The position numbers and the translations under genes are program-made. The notes below the pieces were generated by a model. That model was not told the origin of the DNA, ran no database searches, and was given only the letters and a program-made list of their open reading frames with translations. Of a stretch of 64,000 nt of DNA, positions 26,315-38,487 are shown piece after piece. Numbering within the stretch: position 1 is the first letter of the stretch; each line of letters opens with the position of its first letter. Origin of the DNA: Pardosa pseudoannulata (taxonomy: Eukaryota; Arthropoda; Arachnida; Araneae; Lycosidae); the NCBI GenBank assembly GCA_032207245.1, contig CM063504.1, forward strand, positions 19,489,407 to 19,553,406. Reading direction: 5' to 3'.

Positions 26315-26322
26315 CACTAGAC

Positions 26323-26979
26323 GACCCAATAGACGTTGTCCTGTTTTAAAGCTGTTAATTTGATTATTTATTTCCTGATAGTCCACGAAGACGTAGCATT
26401 GCTCTGTAAAAATATGCAATACATAGATATATTGAGATATCTGATGAAAATTGAATTAAAAAATTAAACATCGCGAAATGAATAATTAGTGTAATTAATA
26501 ATTTATTATCTTTATTTAAGATCATTCTAAAAAATACTTCCTACATTTTTTTATTTAAAAATTTTGATGTTTCATAACTATGGGATAGCTGAATTAATCA
26601 ATTAAAAAAATAAATTACTTAAGAAAAGCAAAGTGGTAAAAATTTTAGATAAAAACCAATTTTATAAAAAATCATTTCATGTTGTTATTAGTAAACAGTT
26701 AAATTAAATTTGGTAAATGAAATAAAGCTGATAAACTTGACATATTGAATTATTATTTTAATATCTGTACCAAATTTCACTTTTAACATTTATTTATTTA
26801 TTTTAACGTTTAGGAAATTTTAGATAATTCTAAATTAATAATAGTTTTAGAAAATGTGTAAATTAATCATTTACAAAGATTATAACATTGCAGATTAGGT
26901 TGATTCCTGTTGAATGTTGAAATAATTCACGCAAAATCACGTAAGATATTAACCTCATACTACACATTACAAACTTGCA
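26323..26979. other. Intergenic, no recognised gene
   Basis: AT-rich sequence without identifiable features. Confidence 0.45.
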
Positions 26980-27167
26980 CAATGAATAGAATGGAAACTC
27001 GAATAACAGAAACACAAAGCTTTTTATTAAGTACTCAATTCATTAGTTGACGGAATACAGGACTGACTCATAATCTAAGCTCATAATCTGCCCTTTTATA
27101 CATTAATGAACTATTCTAGGACAACGTTAAAGTAAATAAAAGTATGTTCTAGAACTTCTAGAACACA
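26980..27167 (-). mobile_element. Possible solo LTR with Pol II promoter signals
   Basis: Reading the minus strand: TGTTCTAGAAGTTCTAGAAC near the start (27146-27165), TATAAAAGGG (27091-27100), an initiator TCAGTC (27061-27066) 36 bases downstream of the TATA start, and AATAAA (27023-27028). This order (U3 palindrome, TATA, start site, polyA signal) is that of an LTR of a Gypsy- or BEL-type retroelement (family knowledge). The exact ends and the 4-6 bp target duplication were not identified. The alternative is a stress-inducible promoter relic. Confidence 0.4.
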
Positions 27168-27202
27168 CATAAGCATAATTAAATTAAATTAACATTACCA
27201 CA

Positions 27203-27480
27203 TGGCCTGTACGGGGATTCGATCCTGGAACTTCTCGTACTGAAGACCGTAGAGCTGACCACTGCGCCCCAGATACGTTGGCAGTGAATTGTTTTAAGCG
27301 CCATTACAATATTCTCAATAAGTGAGCAATTCTGGATTTTTAATAAAAAAATCTTTTTCTAATGGATCAAATTGTGAATCTTAACCATTCTCGAATCAGC
27401 TTAATTACATACACAAAATTTCATCAAAATCAATCCAGCCGTTTAGGAAGAATTCTATTACAAACACAAGGACCGAAGAT
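27203..27480 (-). repeat. Dispersed tRNA-linked repeat, copy 2
   Basis: The reverse complement matches 1-209. On the minus strand the body runs from 'cttcggtccttgtg' through 'ctggattgattttgatgaaa' to 'cactgccaacgtatctgg'. It ends in a tRNA-like segment at 27205-27285 with A-box-like 'gcgcagtggtcagctc' and B-box-like 'ggatcgaatccc'. On its other side it joins the (AT)n array at 27486. The tRNA-like part sits 3' of the body, the reverse of a normal SINE, so it may be a Helitron-type or composite element. Confidence 0.6.
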
Positions 27481-27483
27481 ATA

Positions 27484-28776
<1,293 letters not shown>

Positions 28777-28950
28777 CCTTGCCGAACGATGGACGATTGG
28801 TTAAGGTGCTAGCCTTCTGTACCGCAGTTCGTGGGTTCGAATCCGTATGTGGCATGGATGTACGTAGCCGTTCGGAATCAGCTTTAAGCTGTTGGCCCCG
28901 GTCTCATTAGACCTCATGTTGCAAGAGTAGACCTTAGCATTCCAAACCAA
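28777..28950 (+). mobile_element. Full-length tRNA-derived SINE with target duplication
   Basis: The tRNA head has an A-box-like 'cgattggttaaggtgc' and a B box 'ggttcgaatcc'. The family body follows ('cgtagccgttcggaatcagc' and onward) and a short (CCAAA)n tail. Direct repeats 'actacgcctt' flank it at 28767-28776 and 28951-28960. Together with the copy at 62239 it defines the family: about 170-176 bp, tRNA head, unrelated body, CCAAA tail. Confidence 0.9.
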
Positions 28951-28960
28951 ACTACGCCTT

Positions 28961-31083
28961 TATTTTTTCTTGCGCCTCCATAATTTTAATTTTAAAAGGC
29001 GTAATGATAGAGACACATTTTACGTAATACCAAATTTATTATACGAAAAAATACTAAGCAGTACAATAATAGAATAATAACAAGATTTTGCTACAATATA
29101 CATGAACATGTAATTTTATTTTTATATTAAATTACAAATTAAACTACATCCAATGCACCAGAATTTATAAAGGCACCATATTTAAGATCTTCCATACCAG
29201 AGAGTATTTAATAAGAATTAAATTGTACATATAAAAATGAATGAAAAAGAAACATTCATTAAGCAAACAAAGGCTATTTAAAGAAAATGGCAGAAAAATA
29301 GGAAATGTTTTTAGTCTTAAAAATGTCAAGCTATAGATATTCTTTATGATTAAATGAAGTTTTCCCAATAGAATAATAATTTTTACTTCTCTAAAACTTT
29401 TTTTTGTGTATGTGTGTGTGTGTCGGACTACAAAATGTTCCAGACGCATTATTCTCTCCCTCCCCCAGTCTCTTTCCCATTTTTGGACTTTGTCTGTTAA
29501 TGGACTTTGTTATAAAATTAGATATGCGTTTTTAAATTGTAAAATATTTTCTCAAGTTACAAAGATGTTTAATACCATGAAACAACGAAATAATTGTTCA
29601 ACCTTTGTATAATTTGAAATAATTGCCTTATAAAAGTTGTGTTTAACATGCGTAAAAATTGATAACTAGTTTTACTTCCATATTTATAATGAACATATAG
29701 TAAAAAAAATGTAAGAGCTTGGTTAATATGCAGTGCAGTTGGAATATTTTTAATAAATGACATTGAAAAATTGAAATTTTGTGAAAAAGTCTTGTATTTA
29801 ACTAAAATATTGTTTTCCAATAGATTTTAGTATCGTATATGTTTTATGTAATAACATTATTTATTCTCATTATAGGAAAAGAGTATAAAATTCAAGGTTT
29901 CTTAAACCCTTAAATAGACTTTATTATTACGTTACGATATGACGTTTTATTTATTTGAAGACTAGAAAAATAAATTTTTTTTATTTAAAACTTTCGACGC
30001 TATCACAGCAAATTTTTTACGCCTCCTAGGTTAGAAGCCTCTGACTTATGGAAAAAAGTTCTTATTCTTTGTACTGAATTTCTGAATTTGCATTTCTTAG
30101 ATTGAAAAACAAGTTTAAACTTGTCTCAAGCTGTAACAATAGGTCACTCATGGAAGTGTGTTGATTTCCGAAATATATCAGTGCTTATCACTATTATGTG
30201 AACCATTATCCCATTATGCCTACAGCTTTCAACCTTAAAAGTTCTTGTCAAGTTTTAAAACCGGCTGGGCGCCGAAAACAACCGCAATTTCATCATGCTG
30301 AGAGCGAAGGGGCAGAGGCATAACTCTCCTTATCTCTCTTCATCTGTTCTAACTTTTTGTCCCTGGTTTGGAATCGGCGTCAAGGGAACAAAAAGCCCGC
30401 AGCGACCTTACAGAAACACAGATTTCCTGTCTAAACAGTTCCTTATGTCAAAACGCTAATATCAAAAGTGGGAAGTGAGAGAAAGAATGTGGTGTCGGCA
30501 GACATTGAGTTCTGATAAGCAATCTATTTCTGAGCGAAGAAAAGACTTTAATTAAATACCTATGTATAATTTATTTTTCTTCCCAGAATGTTTTTTTAAA
30601 GTTATTATTCAAGCAAAAAAGGCATGCTTTTCGTTATTTGACTAAAATAAATTTTGTTTGCAAATTGATACCTTATGTATTCAGTTCTCGTTGTAACTCA
30701 AATATAAAAATAAACGTAAGCAAATGCTATTACCGTGCATTGACACATATTTTATCAATAACTGAAAACTACCGGTGTCTACAAAATGTTGCCACACTTG
30801 TAACAACTGAGATATGGCGTTTTAAAAATAAATGAATGCCCCCTGCAGAACTCGCTCAATTACTGAAGTTAATCTGGAAAATTCTGTATTCTGTATGTCA
30901 GCTGCAGGCAAAGTGAAAGGAGCACGATAATAGGATTCCTATGTTGTCTAATTAATATTTCATTTTTATAGCTAATTTAATTTTCTGAATAAATGAAAAT
31001 TCCATCATTTTATTAGAAGTTCGCAAACTTTGTCGATGTCTGGCACGCTTGCTACTGAAAGATGGTCGGATATGTAACTTACT
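28961..31083. other. Intergenic, no recognised gene
   Basis: AT-rich with a denser block at 30240-30500 that is GC-richer and free of simple repeats but matches nothing I know. Small frames at 29165-29449, 29569-29820 and 30638-30835 are not recognisable. Confidence 0.4.
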
Positions 31084-31683
31084 TAACGTGACCATACGTG
31101 TCGTTTTGAACGGGACTGTCCCTTTTTACAATTACGAGTCCCGGTGTCCCCGAAATGGACTGTGGGACGCAAAATTGTCCCGTTTTCAGAAACCGCGCGA
31201 AAATTTGAGTAGCAGATGGCCGGCCACCACCCTGCTTTTCTATTGTAATTGAATATATTTTATGTTTGCCTGCTACAAATGCTCCAGTAGAAAGAACATT
31301 TTCTATTATGAACAAATTATGGACATCTGAGAAAATCCAGTTACAAATTTCAGTTCTAAAGGAGATGTTGATAATTAAGGTGAATATTAAAAAAACGGGC
31401 CAAGAGTTTCATTCTTACTTGAAATCGTCACCAGCTATCTTTGCTACTTTATTACAGCTATCTTTCTACTTTGCTATGTTAAAACAAATTTGTTCTTGTA
31501 AATATAAATATAACTAAACATTTTGGGTACCTATATTTTGTGATTCGTGACTTTTAAGACAACTAACTTAACTAACTTGAACAAATAACTTTAAAAAAGT
31601 GTTGTTTTTTTCATTGACTACCTATGATTTGACCTAAATAAACCAATGTCCCGTTTTGAGCCAAAAAATAAATGGTCAAGTTA
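31084..31683 (+). mobile_element. hAT-type element, 600 bp, perfect 8-bp target duplication
   Basis: Terminal inverted repeats are TAACGTGACCATA and, complemented, TAACTTGACCATT. Both are followed internally by 'gggac'-type runs ('gaacgggactgtccc'; complement of 'gtcccgttttgagcc'). The flanks are identical: AACTTACT at 31076-31083 and 31684-31691. A transposase C-terminal fragment lies inside. The element is too short to be autonomous. Confidence 0.88.
31254..31517 (+). pseudogene. hAT transposase dimerisation-domain remnant
   Basis: The frame reads LPATNAPVERTFSIMNKLW, then LKEMLIIKVN and EFHSYL. PxxNAxVERxFSxMN..W is the signature of the hAT C-terminal dimerisation domain (family knowledge). 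There is no upstream catalytic domain or zinc finger and no proper start, so this is a deleted gene inside the 600-bp element. It differs in sequence from the ZBED5-like remnant at 25677-26098. Confidence 0.8.
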
Positions 31684-31784
31684 AACTTACTGCTTTGCTA
31701 TACTGGCATTCAAATATGTATTTTTAGGGGGCTCCGAGCCCTCTCAAATATTTTCAATGTATACACTGTAATAGTTTTAAACTC

Positions 31785-32175
31785 ATTGAAAATTGTGTAG
31801 ATTACTAGTTTTTACTGCAAGTGTTAAAAGACCGTTTTCAACCTTGAAAAGAGTAAATACGTTTCTTTGCATTAGAAATTGGTCACAGTAAGTCGACAAA
31901 TTTATATGTTATTTTGTAAAAGAAAAATAAAAGGATGCGTCATGATTCCTTTCTTAGTATTTTTTATGTTCCTAGTTATGCATAAAATTAGTAAATACTA
32001 GAGCGTAAATTAAATATGTTGCAATATTTCCTAGGCAAATATAAAGTTGGTAAAAAGGTAGCGCGTAAAGTATTAGAGCGGTTAAAAATGTATTTTTCAA
32101 AATACGATGAAATTGTGTTCAGCATTGCTGATTTATTTTCTGACATCTTTATGTATGCAAAAACTATGTATGTAT
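31785..32175 (+). repeat. hAT-relic dispersed repeat, copy 2
   Basis: Continuous counterpart of the split copy at 11830-13120. Positions 31829-31891 encode RPFSTLKRVNTFL, matching FSTMKRVKTFL of copy 1. The downstream part matches through 'aaattaaatatg' and 'cagcattgctgat'. A (GTAT)n patch near 32166-32188 follows. Both copies are decayed. Confidence 0.6.
31829..31891 (+). pseudogene. hAT transposase fragment (RPFSTLKRVNTFL)
   Basis: About 20 codons of the same motif as at 11868-11936, followed by a stop. No other transposase part is adjacent. Confidence 0.55.
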
Positions 32176-33095
32176 GTACGTATGTATGTGTTCGTCCAAA
32201 AAACTGCTTTTTGTAATATAGCCAATTGTGATATATTTTAGTTAAAAAGATTTTTTAAATTATACTTGAAATCAATAATTTTAATTTAATTTAGGTAAAA
32301 AAATAAACAAAACACACAAAACGGAGCATAAAATATTATAAAAGAACTTTTAATAAGTATAATAATCAGTATTATATTTACTCTGATAACTAGCATCTAT
32401 AATCGATAATATGGAATCAGATTTTGTAAATCTCATCAAAGCAAGGTCGTGATCATTATACTTATCATTTTCTATTTAAAATACATTGATTTTCCGTTGG
32501 GGGTATGAAAATATCGATCTACTAAATAAAGATATCAACCGCATTATTTCCAGATATGTTTAATAATTCAATGTTGCTCATACATTTTATTAACAAGAGC
32601 GGTGTAAGTGAAAGTTGCGATAATTATTTTAATTAAATGAATCTTCTGACAGCAGCTTACACTGTTAACTCATGATAAAATGTAAAAAGAAAAATATAAT
32701 GCTCTAGAAAATTCATACCAAGGAATGCAAAATTTATTATAAATAATATTCATGAGTTACTTCATACCTTATTTCTTTTCCAAGTTAGTTCCTCTAACAC
32801 ATTTCTAATTATACCTCAGTATATGAACCACGACACGGGAAATAGCAGCACCTACTTTGAATTACATGAATTAACCTTAAGTTCCATCAAAGTGGAGTCA
32901 TGGTCCTTCACTGAAGTCATTTTAATGTACTGAATACGAATTGTTATGAGAACTGTGCAATGGCAATGCATTCGAAAGTATATCATTCCTTTAAAAATCA
33001 AGAAATTAGGGAAGAAAAATCAATAATTCATCGAATGCTAAATACAATTTTTACCAGATTAAAATAACACAAGCAAGCACTTATATTGCTTTTAA

Positions 33096-33614
33096 CCCTT
33101 TAACAAACGGTGGTTTTGCAGCGAATCCACCTGTTTAAAGTTTCTTTTTTCTACTTTTTAAAGACATATGAATGATTTCTTTTATTTTCTATGTTTATGA
33201 CATTTCAAACTAATAGCAGATAAAAGCAATACACTTAATTAATTTTTCCATTTGAAACAGGCATTTTTAAACTTGCTTTACCTAGACAATTCAGAAATAC
33301 GATTTATCTTTCTTGTGACCCCAAATACATATATTTATCCAAATATCACTTAAAAACTGTTTAGCTATTTTTTATCATACATTTTTAATGATAATTATTC
33401 ATTGCACTCCCACCATAATAAAAATTTAAAAGAAAGTATTATCTTCACACAGTACAAAGGGATTGTTTTTCATTTAAACCAGCTATCTAACCTTTCTCCC
33501 TCCCAATGAATGCACATTATTTTCATGTATTTTACATTTATAAGGTTCATAGGTAACATTTATAAACTAATTTCATTAAATCATAACAAATTTATATTAG
33601 TGTCCTTTAAAGGG
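33096..33614 (+). mobile_element. piggyBac-like MITE, 519 bp, TTAA target duplication (copy 2)
   Basis: It starts CCCTTTAACAAACGG after TTAA (33092-33095) and ends CTTTAAAGGG before TTAA (33615-33618). The flanking sequence joins up exactly as the uninterrupted sister unit at about 36055-36090 ('cattgctttttctaagtcag'), giving a natural empty site. Internal ends match the element at 8179-9451. No transposase is encoded. Confidence 0.88.
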
Positions 33615-34529
33615 TTAATGAGCTAGATCTGCAAAATACTGCTCCCTTTTTCAGCAGAGGTTAATAGATTTTCCATCCCGCTCTGACCAAAAACCATATA
33701 TGACCATATATGAAGTTAGTTAGCTAACCGTTACAGCTCAAACCATCCGCAATGACAGTAATGGTAAATCAAATGTCTGAACATAAATATTGCTGTCACT
33801 TCTACTGCAAATAAAATCTAATGACGTTTAGGGATGCGAAAGTCAACGTCATCAGACATAATTAAAAATATGAACTCACGACATTAAGTTACACGAATTC
33901 GTATATTTCACTTAATCAACATCAAGGTCACGATCCTTTACAGATGCAATTTTAATCTTTTGTAGCAACTAAGTGACTTTGATGCTTACGAAAATGTACC
34001 ATTCCTTAAACACGAAAATTAGAGGCAAATTATTGATATTCACCATTTTATCTCTATTGAATGTCCAGTACAATTTTATCCAAAACCATAGCGAAAATTT
34101 ATAGTACTTTTTCTAAGCTAGATGTCTCAGATACTGCTCCTTTTGACAGCTATGGTGAGTCAAACATCTGGCATAATCGAATTAACTCTAGCACACCTTC
34201 TGCAAATAATAGCTGATGAATTCAGTTACGTAAACTCAAAGCCTTCAGTATTATTATAAATAGGAAATCACGGCAGATGATTTGATGCTTTTACATCAAA
34301 TCATCTTCACTTATTAATGAAAGGCCACAATCCTTCACGGATGCAATTTTAATGTTCGAAGGTGTGTTGTTGTAGCAACTATCCGACTACAACGCAGACA
34401 AAAATGCACTATGCACTATACTTTAACAAAAAAAATAAATAAATTTTAAAAAAATAAAACAGAGATAACATATGTAAGGTAAAAACTATTTATCATTACT
34501 GAATATTAAGTACCATTTTTTTAAGTTGT

Positions 34530-34532
<3 letters not shown>

Positions 34533-34594
<62 letters not shown>
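34533..34594. repeat. (AT)n microsatellite, ~62 bp
   Basis: Simple AT run inside the diverged repeat cluster. Confidence 0.95.
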
Positions 34595-34596
<2 letters not shown>

Positions 34597-35295
34597 TCTT
34601 TAGACTCTTATACGAAGTGAAGGAGCATTGTCATCGCGAAACAATCCAGTATTCAGACAAAAGTAATCCAACGAAAATACTCATTTTGAGAAATTTCAGT
34701 GTTACGTCTGTACGCAAGTACAAAATAACTTCCACTTTTAAATATTTATTTTAAAGTTTAAAAATCAAAATATTTTCACCCTTGAGCCAATTTTGATTAG
34801 TTTCGTTGTGACATCTGTTCGTACATATGTATATTGCCTTCTTTTGATTACAATCTAAATTTTGTAAATCGAAAAATTTTCTCATAATGTATATTAACGC
34901 TGTTGGTCGCTCACAAAACATTACTACAGTACAAGGTATGAATGTATTCATATGTTGTAACATTGCTTTTTAATCGGTTGAAACAACGGTTTTAAAGTCT
35001 ATTGCTGGTACAGAGTAATGGTATTACTGTAATCTCATAAAAATTTCGGTTTATAATGAAGAAATAAACAAAAAATCTCAATATAATGGATATGAACAAC
35101 TGCAGGTCATTACAAGTTTGCCACACTCGACCTCTACTTACATATCACCTTTATCTTGAAAATCGAAACTAACTACGAATCTTGAAAGGAATATGCATTA
35201 AAGAATGTTGATGACGCATTAAATAATCTAAAAAAATGTGTATAATTTAATATATCTACAAGGTCGTCATGTGGTGTCCACGTTAAATTTTTTGA

Positions 35296-35434
35296 TTTGA
35301 TTTCGTTTGGTTTGGAGCTCTACAGTCTAATTTTTTGCAACACGAGGGCTAATGAGACCGGGATTTACTGCTTAAAGCCGATTCCGAACGGCTACGAACA
35401 ACCATGCCACAGTGGGACTCGACCCCATTAATGG
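35296..35434 (-). mobile_element. tRNA-SINE, 5'-truncated, minus strand
   Basis: On the minus strand the body starts after 'gggtcgagtcccactgtggc' and runs through 'cggctttaagc' to the (CCAAA)n tail. Direct repeats 'attttttga' at 35287-35295 and 35435-35443 are a probable target duplication. Only the B-box end of the tRNA head remains. Confidence 0.75.
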
Positions 35435-36191
35435 ATTTTTTGAATGCATAATTCATAATATATACACCTGAACACTGTACAAAGAAAGACAGAAGGAAAA
35501 TGCAAAGCGTGGGGTAAATAGAACTCCAGGTGAAAAAAAAAATTAATTTTTCATCAAAATCCTTTGTTTTTGTATTTTTGCTGTTAAAAAGTTTGCATTT
35601 TTTTAAGTGACTACAATGGAGATGTATATTTAAATTCAAGAAAAAAAATCCCAGTGAAAATAACCGCTAAAGAAAATTATTTTGTTAAGAAATTATATGT
35701 ACATTATTTGAAAGCATAATAATACATGTCTGATATTTGATGCGTGGGGTTCCCCTTGACGTCATCAGATACTAGTGAAAATATGAGCTCATGACATTGA
35801 GTTACACGAGTCCATATTTTTAAGCCTCATCAAAGCAAGGTCACGATCTTTCACGGATGTAATTTTAATGCTCCGAACGTGGACTGTTGTGGCAAACTAT
35901 ATGACGATGATGCATGAGAAAAATGCACCATACATTTAAAAAAACCAAGAAAATCAGGGACAAAAAATTGGAAAGAAAAGTCAATAATTTATCTCTATCG
36001 ATTGTCCAAATACAATTTTTTCCAGCTTAAAAGAACACAAGCGAACACTTACATTGCTTTTTCTAAGTCAGATCTGTAAAATACTGCTCCCTTTGATAGC
36101 AATGGTAAATCAAACCTCAGAACATAATCGAATTCTCGCTGTCACACCTTCTACAAATAATATCTGATAAAAAAAGTAACAAATAAAAGTT

Positions 36192-36214
36192 TCTCTCTCT
36201 CTCTCTCTCTCATT

Positions 36215-36249
<35 letters not shown>
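36192..36249. repeat. (TC)n followed by poly-T
   Basis: About ten TC units, a short spacer, then about 32 T. GA/TC runs can bind GAGA-type factors in arthropods, but no functional claim is made. Confidence 0.9.
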
Positions 36250-36540
36250 ATGTTATCTCTCTTGACTCCCGAGTCTTTTACGCGTCGCCGTCAACACAAC
36301 AGAGAGAGAGCGTCGTCCTCCCATTGGCCAAGAGTTGAAGTCCCCCGAGGGCGCTCCTCACACACACTCTGCAACTCACCTAGGGAAAGTGCAGCTCCCA
36401 TCTTTGGCAAGGTAGCGCTCTCAGATGGGAATTCTTCACTCCACAGAAACCGAAGAACAAAACCACGTCTCTAGGGTTTTGGGGTCTCCGAATTTTGAAT
36501 CCCTGTTCACATTGACTCTCGTAACATCCGCTGCTCAACA
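36250..36540. promoter_or_regulatory. GC-richer island ~3.2 kb upstream of the ephrin exon
   Basis: A sharp rise in G+C and CpG over the surroundings. It contains an inverted CCAAT box ('cccattggcc', 36318-36327) and 'agagagagag' (36302-36311). An open frame (36247-36474, +) has no recognisable family. It could be an alternative promoter, an enhancer or an unrecognised non-coding exon of the downstream gene. Inference only. Confidence 0.3.
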
Positions 36541-36596
36541 TCCTTTTTAATCGCGTTTAATGAACTTCACATGTGTGAGAGCTGATATTTTGAAAT

Positions 36597-36872
36597 AAAT
36601 TTTTAACTACCTTCCTACTAGTTGGAGATTTCAAATTTTGCATATGGTTCATTTCAATAATATTCAATCAGAAAAAATTAAATAGGAGAAAAACATAAAA
36701 TCAGTTTGATAAATGCAAAAAGCTATTCAACAAACTCGGAATCCTAATTGCAGAGATTTTAAATTAGTATTACTATCGATATGCAAGTACCATAACTAAA
36801 ATCTAAAATAAAGTTTCTACTTTTTAGAGCCGATTTTCTTATAAAATAAAAGCGATTAAAAAAAATACTTTT
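36597..36872 (+). repeat. Left arm of a diverged inverted duplication
   Basis: The reverse complement aligns with 38180-38487 through 'atcagtttg.taaatgcaaa', 'aagctattc', 'gcagagattttaaa.ta' and 'aaataaaagcgat'. Arms are diverged with indels. Confidence 0.7.
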
Positions 36873-37005
36873 TTCTATATTTTACTTGTTTCTTCCTCAA
36901 CTCGATAGGCCTGGGCGTAGGACACGCTTCTAAAAGTGGCCGAATGCTGGTTTAGTAATTAATCTCTTGATGTTTAATATTAAATGCCATCAAATATTAA
37001 TATAT

Positions 37006-37079
37006 ATCTTTAATATTATTAATATTTGATATTATATTAATATAATAATATAATATCAAATATTAACAATATTAAAGAT
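37006..37079. repeat. Near-perfect AT hairpin, 34-nt arms
   Basis: Left arm 37006-37039 and right arm 37046-37079 match at 33 of 34 positions as inverse copies, with a 6-nt loop. It lies between the arms of the inverted duplication. Confidence 0.9.
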
Positions 37080-37191
37080 CTTTTAATATTTAATAATATT
37101 TTAGCACCAAATATTTTTAAATAAGGGCATTTACCCTAATTAAGATCTTACCTTCTTCTTTATGTAAACTTATATTGTTAGCGCTTCTACA

Positions 37192-37340
37192 CAGGGGCGT
37201 ACGCAAGGGGGGGTTAGGGATTTAACCCCCCTTGAGCTGAGACAAAATGGCAAAAATAAAAACTTTAGTAGAAATTACACGGGCTGTTATTTTTTAGAAT
37301 TATGAACCTCCCTGTTGAAAAAATCCTGCGTACGCCACTG
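37192..37340 (-). mobile_element. hAT-like MITE, 149 bp, perfect 8-bp target duplication (copy 2)
   Basis: Termini CAGGGGCGTACGCA and, complemented, CAGTGGCGTACGCAGG. Flanks are identical: CTTCTACA at 37184-37191 and 37341-37348. The interior is the reverse complement of the copy at 7893-8042. Non-coding. Confidence 0.93.
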
Positions 37341-38179
37341 CTTCTACACATATTGTTTTTAGATAAATAGTATAATATTTGGCTATTTGTTCAATTTCCA
37401 ACACGTTTTACTATCTCAAAATAAACAATTTGATGTTTATTAAAATCACTTATGTTTTCCACTGGTCAGTTTATTTATTATTATTATTATCATTACTTTC
37501 AAACAATCTCTGGAAATAGTTACTTAAACCTATTTAAAATATAGCGGAATCCAGTATTATTAGACAGGCTTGGAAGTTTTTTTTTTTTTTAATTAAAAGA
37601 CTTGAAGCAGTTACCCACTTTATTTAAAATTTAGCGTAAGCCAGTAAGTACTACAGTGAGGCCTGGAATAGGCTCGATTCTAAGGCCCAGCCTAAACTAA
37701 AATAGGTACTACCGTTACTGATCCTGGCTGCATTTCTGTTTCCGAATATCAGCATCTTATGCTGTAGTCTTATTCTTTAAAGAAATCAATGTGTGTGACG
37801 GGGAAGCATAATCACATAAAAATATAAAAATCTATTATGAACATTTATAAAATGATAAAAATAAAATATTTTCAAATGTTTAATATTTAAAACAGTTGAA
37901 GTTCTTGTTCACTTGTACATTCGATTAAATTTGTCTTCTGTGCATATTATATTAAAAATTCAAACTCTTTAACTCATGTATCTAGCAGGCTTTAATTTTT
38001 AAAATTAAAAATAATCTACTAATAATAAAAATTATGTCTATTCATTTGTTGAGATAGGATTGCAAGTAAAATCTCGGCAAACTGAGTTAGAAGGCTGAGG
38101 AAGTCCAATTAGTTCATTACTCATGTTAAAGCTAAATTCGAGCAGATTCGTTTAGAATCCTTATTGAAAATCAAGAATA

Positions 38180-38487
38180 TGAAAAGTACTTTTTAAAAAA
38201 ATATCGCTTTTATTTAACAAAAGTAAATAAAAAAATGCACCAAAAAGTAAAAATTTTGCTTGAGTTTTTAGTTATCCCGCTTGCAAATAGATGGCGATAT
38301 TAGTTTAAAATCTCTGCCATTACGATTCCAAGTACGCCGAATAGCTTTTTGCATTTACCAAACTGATTCTTTTTTTTTTTCCAATCTTATTTTTATGATT
38401 CAGTATTGTATTGTCACTGGATTTGATCCTATGTGCAGAGTTTTATATCTCTAGCTAATCAGGAAGATAGTTATAAAAATTGATTTG
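38180..38487 (-). repeat. Right arm of a diverged inverted duplication
   Basis: Counterpart of 36597-36872 in opposite orientation, with the spacer containing the AT hairpin and the 149-bp MITE. It may be two oppositely inserted copies of one element or a foldback element. Confidence 0.7.

Larger units (their letters stand above)
32390..36180 (+). repeat. Cluster of diverged ~400-450-bp repeat units
   Basis: The landmark 'caaggtcacgatc(c/t)tt(c/t)ac' or its variant recurs near 32442, 32888, 33923, 34321 and 35835. It is preceded by 'atgaactcacgacattaagt'-like sequence and followed by 'gatgcaattttaat', 'agatctg.aaaatactgctc' and 'aaatcaaac.tc.gaacata'. Units are strongly diverged and partly deleted. 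The interval 34600-35740 contains other sequence, including a microsatellite and a SINE. A piggyBac MITE splits the second unit. Confidence 0.7.

Noticed and set aside
27147..27163. TTCTAGAA pair as a perfect heat-shock element
   Set aside because: The two palindromes are separated by one base, not the two required for continuous nGAAn units. Only resemblance is claimed.
32390..36180. Regularly spaced repeats as a CRISPR array
   Set aside because: Units are hundreds of bases long and diverged, in a eukaryotic setting. There are no short identical repeats with unique spacers.
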